DNA of 64,000 bases from Triops longicaudatus (taxonomy: Eukaryota > Arthropoda > Branchiopoda > Notostraca > Triopsidae), in assembly GCA_022885665.1 (NCBI GenBank), contig JAGQDJ010000199.1:1-64000 (forward strand), written 5' to 3'. Of the stretch, positions 48,801 through 60,800 are shown in pieces; within the stretch, counting starts at the first letter, position 1, and the number at the start of each line of letters is the position of its first letter. The position numbers and the translations under genes were made by a program. Under the pieces are notes generated by a model, which had not been told where the DNA came from, made no database searches, and was given only the letters and a program-made list of their open reading frames with translations.

Positions 48801-51800
48801 TATGGGAGCTCAGATTTTCGAAAAGCGTCGTAGGTCGTTTTTGGGGGTGCGTTAAAAGCGGCGAGCTTCGTCTGCAAAGGAGGTCGATACTGGCATTACC
48901 CCCCAGGACACGGTTCCATTTACATAAGCCTCGCAGCAGCATGCCAGTGCGGAGTATCTGACTGTTGGAATCTCACGCTGTTCGTAGTTTTGCCTGCTTT
49001 CGTGTTCCCACATGGATTCAAGAGGTGGACGCGATGGTGGAACCCGGAGATGGTGGTTTAGGATGTAGGAATTCGTCATTCTGGGCAGCGTGCCAAGAGA
49101 AGCACCGCAGGGTTGTCCTGGTCGCCGTTTCGGGCTAGTTACTACCACCCCAAGCCACCTCCCTCCTCGTTCTGCCACCCCTTCAGTACATCCCAGGCGC
49201 CCAGTAATCAAAAAGTACTTCAGTAATTCTACGTTTGAACCCCCCTTAGGCCTCCCTTTCCCACTAAAACTCCCCAAATCCGCCCGGTAAACAGTTCCGA
49301 AATCAATACTCGGCATATTTTTCGGCAAAAGACATGCCCAAAGTTGTGTACGGCATGGCTGAGAACGAAATTACTGCCGTAGCAGAGATACAATTCTTGG
49401 TGGTGCTGATCTTGACATTGAACAAGAATAACACAAGGGAAGATAGAGTTTTTAGTGATTGGGGATTTTTGGTCTTTTGCTTCGTTGCAGGGGATGAGGA
49501 CGAAACGCACGCCGGACCACGCCCATCCACACCTACTGGTGACAGAAGATCCAGCGGTTCGGGCAGTGCGCTCAAACTACCGCCTGAGGATACTGCGATG
49601 TATACAGTGAGTTGCTGAAATTTGTATAAATTTTTGTGATTTTCTTGTTGAGTGCATTTTGCGTTCTAAGGGGTTTCTGCGGTCTCAATACATGCAGCAA
49701 TATCGATCGATGCATAGTGAAGCGACATTTTCGGGAAGCTGGGTTTAGACGACTCAGAGAACGTTAATTTAGGGAGATTTAACTACAGAGATTCGAAGAC
49801 AACAGTGGGAGAAATTGTTTTATATTACCGAATGTTAAGAAAGCGTAATTGCTATACTTACCACGAGACGGCAACAGGGGATGGATTACATATAAAAAAA
49901 TTGCAGTGTAAAAGATTAATTTCTATTATGTAGAACGATTGTTTACACACACACCGTACACCAAGAGCTGATAAAGCTTTTGAGACATTGTAATTAAAGC
50001 AGTTAAGTAATTTTAATTCAGTGAAGTCTGTTTGAGGCTGGTTGAAGTTTTTTAAAAATAGGACAGAAATACTACGGCAAATACAGAAATCTTGTATATA
50101 TTTCTGCGCATTTTGACGACATTGAAGGAAGTGTAAAGATTGATATTAAGCTCTTACTTCACGGAAGCTTAGTTTAAAATTCCGTTAATTGATTTGTAGG
50201 TTACCGAACACAAATTCGCATTCGAAAGATTTTGGAAATTCACAGAAGTGAAGCCTGGGAAATTACTTGCAAATAAGTTGGAAATAATCTGTAAACAATG
50301 TAAATTCTTAACAGCCTCGTAAAAGTCGGAGGAATTTCTTAATTCATATTCACCAGTGTAGTCAGTCTTAGAAATTCTTTATTAAAATTGCAGAGAATAA
50401 TTTCGCAAAATAAAATTCGAAAAATGTTCTTTGAGAATTAAAAGAAATAATGTTAGAAAATCATAAAAGTAATTTGTTTTCATTTCTAAAAATACTTCCT
50501 TGAACTTTGTGGAAAGCGTTTGTGGAAAAAATTCAAAATCTCACATGTTCGAAAGTATTTTAATGTTTTTAAACAGTGCGCAGAAATTTCTGGAAAATTC
50601 GTGAAACAGTCAGCAGAAATTCTAAGATAAAGTACCGAAAATATTTTGTTATAATCGTAGACGTTATTTTGTCTTGGATTCAGTTGTGCAATCAGGTTGG
50701 AGATATTTGGGGAATTTTTCTTGAGTATGTTTTCCTGAGGGGGGTGTTCATGTATTCTTGTGTGACACAGGGACTAAATTTACGCTAGACACGAACGTAT
50801 CCGTCTCGTAGAGCGTGACCGCACGTTGTATTTGATTTGTTTTGTGACCTCTGAAGTGTCCTCTACTTTTCTTGACATTTCGTCTCTTTGCAATATTGTG
50901 ACAGGTACAAGCCTCGGACACACTGACCAGTCTAGCAGCTCGCTTTGATATTACTCCGTCGGAATTGGCCGCGCTAAATCGTTTATCGTCACGACTACTC
51001 TTCCCGGGCCAAGTTCTCTACGTTCCCCGCAAGAAGGACGGATCGACCGAAGATGTGGCCGTCGCGGGGGACGGCAGATGCACGCCAACCAGCCCCATGT
51101 CCCAGTCCATGGAGAAAGAACTGTCTCTCGTGGTTGGCACCCCCCCTAAAGAGACTCCACAAGAATCGGGTAATTAATATTTTTTTAAAATTTATTTTGC
51201 CAGTTTTTTCTAGAAACAACAGCAGAGTAATTTAATTAATAAATAATTACGTTTTTAATTCCCTACTCTCGTGATTTTTTAAAAGATGTTAATGGGCATG
51301 GGTCTACATTAATATACAAAGTAATGCACCTAAAATTCGAAGATAATCACAGTTGTTCGGAGGATTTAAGAGCTTTTATTCTGGATGAATCTTGGGAACA
51401 TTTTCATTTTTTTAAAGTTTTATTTCATTTGATTTTCTCTTTGTCTCATAAGATTTTTATTATTTAATTGTTTGGTTTTGACTGGTTTTTAAAGATTTTT
51501 TGACATGATTTATGATATAGACAGTTTGTTATGTATGATTTGTATGTACGTATGCTGTTAAATGTTGTATGTCACTGTAAGAAGCAGTTTTGGTATCTTA
51601 TTTATTATTGTAAGCGCAGTTTAGAACTCAAAGCAATTTTATCAATTGTTCTTCCTAATTGGCGTAATCCGTGTATTTGCTTTCGTCACGTTATTAGGCT
51701 TTGCTTAATTTTATCTCCATTTTTCTATTCTTCCAGTGATTAATTACGATTTTAGTGCATAGCTCAGAACATGAACATTATTACTTGATTGTTGCAAAGC

Positions 51801-54800
51801 ATGGATGGACAAAGATGGAACGATTTAGAATGAATCATGGTATTAATTGTCCTCTTTTTTCTTTTTCTTTTGTTGGATGACGCTGATAAATAGCTGTCTT
51901 GGAAAATATACGAGCGCCGGGTTCGCCCCGCATTTGTCGTCGAGATCCCTTGGCTTCCGTTTGGTCGAGCACGCAGTCCGGAGGACAGAACTCGAGTACG
52001 GAAGTCGAACAGCATCCTAGCACGGAAGTACCTTTGACCTTGGAAGAAGAACGGATCCAAGATCGAGAAGCTTATGACAAATTTTTGAAGATTAATGTTC
52101 GCCATATTACCGATGGACAGGTAAATTCCGACAGTTAAACAGAAAATAAACTAAAGTACAATACAATCCCGTTATAACGAACTGTCGGCCATATTTAATC
52201 TCCCGAGGGATGTAAGTATGTAGAAAAATGGTTTAATATAATGAACTCCTGGATATACCATTCCGTTGATTGCTGTGTTTTTGTTATAGCGAGATTCTAC
52301 TTTACAATGAACAGTAGAATAAAAACAACACCAAAATTAATTACAATAATACTTGACTTTATTAAAATAATGCAAAAAGATATGTGTATCATATGTGAAG
52401 CGTACGTCGCCTACCCTACAAAGGATTGATTATTAAATATCTAAAAAATAGATATTTAAAAAATAAAAACAAAGTACACAATAACTAAAATAACCCGAGT
52501 GTTTTCTTTTCTTTCTTTTCAGGGTGTTGTCGCTGGTGTTCTGTTGGTCACGCCTAATGCGCTCATGTTCGATCCCAATGTATCGGATCCATTAGTAATC
52601 GAAAACGGACCGGAGAGATATGGCGTCATTGCACCGTTAGAGTGCGTAGCCAGTGCGGGATTGTACCCCGATATTGCTCACATGCGATTAAGCGACGTAT
52701 CACCCAACAAGTAACATACCATTATGCGTTTTTCTGGGAGAAAAAAATCGGTAAAGCCAGAACTTAAGGCTACGGTACTCCTAAGGCACTAAGGCACGAA
52801 ATTAGTTCAATATTTCAAAATAGTTCTCCCAAAGTAATGTAAATAGTGCATCGTGCACATCGAGTTTTTTCTAATATGCTTTTTAAATTTGCAAACTGGG
52901 GTGAAGTTTTCGTCGCTTATTTGGAAAAATAGTTTTAAAAAAATCGAGCCATTTTTTAAAGAGAACAGAATTAAAATACGACAATTTTCGAATTGTGCCC
53001 CGCCTAGCTTACGTAGTAGTCTTTACGAAACAACAACATATATTTATATTGATATATACTTGTCACATTGATTAGTGTATTATTTAATTTGTTTTTTATT
53101 TTGTATTTACATTTTTCCTTTATTGTAACCAGCGTTACCATTGCTCATTAGTAGTTTACTTGCTTGTATACGTACGCATGTATCTATATATGTATGTATG
53201 TATGTATGTATGTTAAACCTCTATTTTGTTATTTAGGTCGCTGGAAGTCAACAAACCCGACTTGTACTACCCTTTGGAATGTCCCTTGTACAAAAAGTAC
53301 GTCTTAGGCGCCCAGGCAAGAGAAGTCAATTCTCCCAAACTGGAAACGCCCTCTGGTAGCAAAAAGCCATCCGAAACTCAGGAATCATTGGACCAAGTCG
53401 CTCTCCAGTTGAGCGAAGCAATAAACGATGAAAGTCACCCTACAACAGCCGACGACGAGTCGCATCACGACCCTTTCGGTGAAGTTCCACCCCCTCAGTC
53501 ACAAGAACCACGTACATTCCACAGCCCAAATCGCGTTTCTGCTTTAAGTAGACAACTCAGCGAAACGACGAACCCTTTGCTAGAGAATTTAAACGTCGCC
53601 CCGCCCCCTTCACCGCGTGAAGTAGCACTATTTACGTTAGAAGAGCCGGGTGAGTCGAAAGACACTTTGTCGCCGGTACCAGGTACGTCACCGAATTTGG
53701 CCACCATTATCGAATGCGTTCCGGAGACGAAACCCGAAGATCAGGAACACGTGATCCGGCTGGAAGTGAAAATGAATGATGCAGATAAAGAAGCATCATC
53801 GTCACCTTGGGCATCACCACGTTCTGCGTCACCCAACACGTCCTCAATGCAGTTAGGGGTGGATGACACGCCTCCTGCGCACCATTCGTCTAGTTCAGCG
53901 AGTTCGGTGGAGAAAATGGATCCAAACGAGTTTAAGCCGCGTGATCCGTTTTCGATCCCTTTAATTGCGCCCAAAGCCAACAACCAACAGAGTGCACAGA
54001 GTGCTGCGAAGATGGAAAATAATATTGCGGATAAGGAAGGTACTTTTACGCGCAGTTTGGAAGAGAAAGTCGCCGGAAATACGGATCCTATAGTCATTGG
54101 AAACCAAGTCCGAGCACGTCATACTAGCGCAGGTGGCAGCCGAAGCGGTGGAAACGCACTAAGAGGGTCCAGGTTCGTACCGGGAGGCAGTTCGGATAAT
54201 AATTCGCAAGAAAACACGCCTCCTAGCTCGTCTTCGCCCGAAACTCGGGGCCAAAAGGTACATTTCTTGCCTCCAAATCTAGTGCAGTTTCGCTTTATGC
54301 GGAGAGTTTTGTATATAAACTGCGTTCTTGGGTTCCGCGTAAGTCTAGGGCACGGAGTGAGAAAAAATTGCTGCGATTAACTGCGCAAAATGAGGCCGTG
54401 ACGTGGAAGTGCATTGTTAAGGTGTCGCGTAAAGCGAGATCATGAAAGGAAATTGTGTTCTTTTTATAGCAGTTTTTTCGCAGAATTATAGTTAAATTTT
54501 TGTTTTCACGTAACACACTATAAAATCTCTATGGAACGTACTTCGTTGGGAAGAGAGAATGTGTTCGTTGTATTTGAGTTTTGTTATATGGGTTCCGAGT
54601 TAATTGTAGACAAAGAAATTCTGGTATAGCGAACTTCGTTTACACCGAATAGTTTTTCTGTTCCCAAGAAGTTCTTCATCAGGAATTTTTCTGTATTCTA
54701 TTACACTTACGCATTTCACGTGTATTTGATTAATTGCGTTGAATTGTTACGTTTTCTCGCATTTAGATTGTTTTCGTATTTATATTTTTTTATGTTTTTC

Positions 54801-57800
54801 TTATTTTCAGATGTTGAAACGGCTTTCCTATCCATTGGTGTGGATGGGCGAGAGTTTTAGTTCGGATAAAGATCCTAGTACACAGCAAACCGAGCAAACG
54901 CCTTCAGAGTCAATGTTTTCTCGCGTGTTTTCCAGGTAAAAAGCAAGAACGTCATTTTTAATTGAAAATTTCGCTTTCATACTTTCGTACAAGGAGTGAA
55001 CGAAGTGTAGCGTAGCTTAGGTTTTTCCATATTTTTGTGTCGTATCGCTTTTGAGTCTTCTAGCTTTTGCAACCTTTAATGTAGTTTGTTGTTTTTCTCT
55101 TTGATTTTTCTTTTTTGCTCCAAAAATATATATATTGGCGCATGTTATGGTAAATGGCGTTTAGTTCTCCTCGATCTTTCGTGGACTTTAGCAGTGGGCT
55201 GTTCTCACGAGCGCCCGAAGAAGTTGCCAAAGTCCGTGACCTCAAAGAATACGGAGCAACAGCCAAAGTACTATCCGATGCCGGGGTCAGGTAAGTGTTT
55301 TTCCTGCCGATAGAAGACACTCCTCCTTTCAAAATGAAGCTTTAAGCTCTGCTTGTCTAGTTCCTTTACTTTCTTAGCTTTTGTGTAGTTGAACGCATTT
55401 TTCCTCAGAATTTAGAAACGTAATAATTTTGTGAGTAGTTACTGCTTAGTGTAAACCAAAAATTAAATTTGATGTGTTTTTATAGGCGTGCATCGAATAC
55501 CAATGATATCACAGCCAGACCAGGACGAGCCGTACCGAAGGTGTCGCCGTCTACCGCGATAGTATCGAACAAAATGGGTTACCGGAGTATGGTATCCGTG
55601 GAAGACGTTCCTGAGCTTTTTGCATCCTTTGACAGTAAGTTGAGGCAGGTTTCTACTACAGGCTTTATGGCTATTTCGTGGATCCGTGTCCAGTAGAAAA
55701 TTTCGGGCTTAAAACTAACGCCTAAGTATCAGACAGTAATTAGATCTGCGGTTGACTGGAAGTATGCTTGGTGTTATTGCCTGGTAGTGTAGAAACACAG
55801 CTTTTGTTCATAACAAAAGCGTAATGGGCTCATTTGCATTAATGTCTTAATATTTATTTTCGTAATAGTATAATTTTCCATAAATTATGTGTGCAGGGAA
55901 GGAAATATTTTGAAAATATCTTAGACACCATCTGGAGATGTATAGCTGCACCAACTTGAATGAGCCCTTTACGGTGCCATATTTAGTTAGTAAAAGAGCG
56001 CCTAATTATGATAATTTCTAATTTGCTGCTTACCTTGGGAAAGTTCACGCTCCACAGTTTCCTGTCCTTGATTATGTCGGTACGTAACACTAAAAAATGT
56101 AGTTGCTTGTTGAGGTGCCAGCTTTACATGTTTCGCATGTAGATGAGTACGATTATAGCATATTATGTTTTTTTAGTTATTTTTGTATTGAAAGTTGATT
56201 TTATTTCGTGCTCAAAGACAATAGTAAAAGGAAGCAGAAGGACTGAAGCGTATATCACTGTCCATTTACGCTAACGAATTCTTGTTTCGAATTAGAATTG
56301 ATTCCAAAACCAGCTCAAGCATGCGAGGATCCGCCGTTGTATTTGCGCATTAGGATGGGCAAACCTTTGAATAAGAAGATTTCGCATTCTACGCCTTTGA
56401 TGTCCTACGGCAAAAAAAAGATGCGGCCGGAGTATTGGTTCAGTATTCCTCGTGACAGGTATACCATTTTATTATTAGAGGAGGGATGGGACAGTTTGGA
56501 CGTATCACGGATTCAAATCACAGCTAAGAAACTACAATTACTGAAGAGACGAAAAAAGTCAGAGGCTCAATAAATACAATTAAATACATACAGACAAAAG
56601 CTATGACTAAAAATGTTACAGGTTACACGAAAAAAATGAAGATATTTGTAGCTCTTTTTGTACGAAACAGGCCCTAATGAGTCGTTGTCACGTTTACGCA
56701 TTCTCTGTTTACTGCAAGTACCTGGAAATAGTAAAAGAAAAAGAAAAACATAATTTTTTGTGTAAAACGTAAACCACAGAATAATCACTCAAAGTTTAGC
56801 CGCAAAGATTCTAGAGTGGCTTTGCAGAAGACATACAAAGTTAAAAACGGCCGCATGGGGACGGTTTAGATTTTCGTAGCCTCTTCGACCGCAAGTTGTA
56901 TGTTGCGCAAATGGTAAAATAAAAAACGATATTCACACCTGTATATTTATACGATGATTCTACTTTGCATACGTATTTAATTGTAAGTTTTTTCCATTTT
57001 TCACATACAAACACAAAAAATGCTTTTAAAGAAAATGAGTACACAATCTGTTATTCCTATTACGAATTTTGACCCGCTGTTGCTAAAAAACAGGCAGAGG
57101 CGTCGTGCCATATGGGACCGGGGGGCCCGGGCCCCCCCAAAATTTTTGCCATCCTGAAAAAAGGTATCATTTAAAACTCATTTATAACTCATTAACTCGT
57201 TTACTAAGAGAAATGCAAAATCGCCCCCCCCCCCAATTTTTTAAGTGCACGACGCCACTGAAAACAGGCACACCGTTCGTGCACGTTACGTTGCTGATGT
57301 CCCACTTGAACAAATGAATTCAGACTTGTTTGGTCCCGCTATTCAGGGAGTTATGCAATCCTTGTTTTTTTTTTATAGTAAAGAACAGAGTAACGTGTTT
57401 TGCTAAATAGTTCTCTTATCATTTTTTTGTATTTACTTTTCGCTGTTATGACTTTAGACTCTTCTTACTACGTGTTTTTATTTCTTTCACGAGAAACTTG
57501 GGACACATGACTAATGTGTCCTTGTTGTACTTCTTTCTTATGAATTGGCTACTATGAATTTGGTGTCAAATAATTGTTTTTTCTGTTTTTTTTTTCTTTG
57601 TTGTGTCTAGAGCGGATCATCTTTTCCGGTTTTTCCTGTTGTGGACACCGAACGTTTATGGTGAAATTGATGCAACACAGGCAGCAGAACGGGGTTTCCT
57701 ATTAATCGAAGAGGACACTGAATTATGGGACGAACCCACAGAAACGCAAGTGCGAAGCAAACTGGTACGGAAAATACGGCCCAAGAAGAACAAGGATGGT

Positions 57801-60800
57801 GAAGATGACGAAACTGAGGATGATGATCGAGGAAATGATCTCGGAGATATTGCCAAAGAATCTTGGGAGGTAAGCATCCCTTATTATCAATCTCTCGTCC
57901 AATTTTCTTCCTTCTTCTTTACCTTTTTGGCTGGTTTGGCATTTGGGGAATCATTTTTCTCTCTTTTTCTGCTACTTTCAAATATTTTTATGTTGTCTTT
58001 TATAGATTTTTTTCTGAACTTTTTGGAAATTCTAGTACCTGCCAAACGTTAAAAAATAACATTATATTTTTAACTTTTATTTATTTTCATAGTTGATTGT
58101 TTGAGGTGGAACGTGAATGGATATTTTTTAATAATTTGCATTTTCTCCCTACGGCCAATTTTTCTAACTTTTCGGGTCGATTTCGAACTTTGTCCTCGAT
58201 TAATAGGCAGCCAAAGCGCCGTACGTTCGTCTCATACACTTGATTAAAAACCACACCATGTCAGAAGAAACTGAAGAGGTGGGCAGTAGTTTAGCCGTGA
58301 TAAAGTCAAAATTATCGATGTTTTTGGCTGGCAAATATTTTTTACCGTCGTCGGGGAAATTCGCACAGTAACTTGACATAGTCACGCCTAGTGTTTAGCT
58401 AGTGGATTAGAATTTCGTGCTTCCGTTATCGTTTGTGCGCAACTGTTATACTATGCCACACAACATAATCACGTAGCAAACCAGGACTGGCAAGTTTCCG
58501 GTCCTTTCGCATGTATTGTCACGTTCAGAGCACCATCCTAAGCTAATCCTTTGACACCAAAAGTAGAATTTGGCACCAACACAAGTTATTGTATGAATTT
58601 CTGCACCAGTTTGCACCAGTTGTATTCACAAAGCACCTTTTTGTATGTGCTAGCTGCGTGTAGATATTGATCTGTTTGATGACGTCACCGATACGTTCAA
58701 ACCGCAAAACGGTGGGAAATTACTGGAGTATAATATCCTTGTAGTCGAAGCGCGGTATTCGGAGCCAGTATTGTGAAGTTGGTACTTAGAAAGCACCTTG
58801 GTAAAGATAAGTTGCTAAAAATGTTTACCTCATCAGGTAATTAGTTCAGAGGGGTTCAAATGGTAATTAGTGAGATAAAACAGGGTAATGAAGAAAAGAA
58901 TAAAGGATCAAAGTGATAATTTACCACAGCAATTAATGCTTGTTAAGTGAGTTACGACAGTACCGAGATAATTTAGCTACTCAGCTGAATTAACAGGCAC
59001 ACATAAGAGACAAGGCAAAGTCAAGGTCTTTTTCTTGAGCAGTAACATTGACAAACGCTTGAGAATCGCGTGTCAAGGACGGAGAGTAGCATTGGTACAC
59101 ACACACGCACACAAACTCATGTTCTGTTCTCCGTCCTTCTTGTCTAAGTTTACATTGTATAAGAAGTAGGGAATTTCAAAGAAACTCGTTAAAATAAGAA
59201 ACTCGATGAGTGTGAGGACACAGCCTCGAGTTACGCGAGTAAATAACCTGGTGAGCATACCGCGTGAAGCGAAATCGTCGGAGATCGTACAGTGAAAATT
59301 AGTTTTTCAACAGTTGCATTGTTTCTATGTAATCTAAGGCCTGTAAAACTAGCTTAAGTATAGCTTATTAGACAATTGACTAGATTTGCATTTGGTAATG
59401 CTAAGATTTCCACGTACAGAATCTAAAATTTTTTTCCACAAGTCTTGTATCCTGCACTAGTCACAATTTCAATTGCATTGACACGCAGATAATAATATTT
59501 TAAGTTTTTTAGGCAATATTTACCTGTTGTATTAGAACTGTTCGACTTTTAGAAGAAATTTGTTGAATTTTGGTTTCAGCTCACGGCCTCGTGTTACGCG
59601 GGGAGATGTAAGGGACAACGTACCGCGTAAAGCGAGTTTTCTCTCTACTGCACTAGGAAGTTATTTTTTTTTTCGATTTACACCCTTTTTTTAGTAATAC
59701 AAAGCTCACAACACCGTATTTGTAAAGCTTTCGTACGCCACTGACCAGGTTTCGTTATACCACGGTAGGATTCCTTTCAGGATGTGAAATTCCGTTCCCT
59801 TGACATTTAAAACCAACTTCGTTTGCATAAACTTAGTGAAATTCAAGCCTCATAATTTCACTCTTTTGTTTCTACTACTGGATTTACGTCTCCACTGTGA
59901 TATACCATACTACGTATCCGTATACGCCCATGAAAGTCCTATTACAAATTTCTCGAACTAACGAGACGAATCGAACCGTTACAATAATGGAATTAAAAAA
60001 TTAAAATCCTAACTCATCCAACATATTTATGTTATGGAACTTTCAAGAACTTTCACCTCAGCCCGCCTATGATACTTTCACCTGTGTAAACGCAAATATC
60101 GTTTGTGCAACAATTTCGTGGCTGTAAATCTTTTAATATTTACTGATTTATTTGTATCTTATTTTGAGCGAGAAACGAATTAGACGTTTTCTATTTGTCG
60201 TACTTTATATTGTAAGCCTTGAATTACCATCTGTTGTGCTCATTGCATTCAGTTTCTTAGACACAGGACAAAATCTCATTATAACGAGTCCATATGGACC
60301 AGAAAGCAGTTTGGTGCTTCCGAAGTTCATTACAATCCTTCGACTATACCCGAAAGTATCCCTGCATCTATTTATTTATTCCTGAATTTATTATTTATTT
60401 ATTCCTGCATCTATTACATAAACGTAAAATCAGGTAGCATGTGCAGGTTCAATTGCACAAACTTTGACTCTAGTCAGCACCAAAGGTCATCTAAATCCTT
60501 CAGAATGAAACAAAAGGGGAAAGACACAAATTAGCCTGGGTTACTCGCATGCCAAAGGGATGGCGTGGTATTCGCACGTAATGTTACCATTATTGCAAAC
60601 CTGCAAGCGCAGCTAAGAGCAGTAGCATGTAGAAAGCACAAAAGAGGGACACATACCGGTACGAAAGGAGAGGAAAGGAGAAACAGAGAGACACAAGTTA
60701 GGAACGCTATCAGTACACACTCGTATTCGGGCTTTGCTGGTGGCAATCCATCGTTTTTCCTCCTTTGCGTAAAAAGAACATCTTACCGAGCTTCGAAAAA

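Noticed and set aside
48852..49328. 158-codon minus-strand open frame in an OXR1 intron
   Set aside because: No domain recognised, no splice context, overlaps other frames on both strands; possibly an old repeat.
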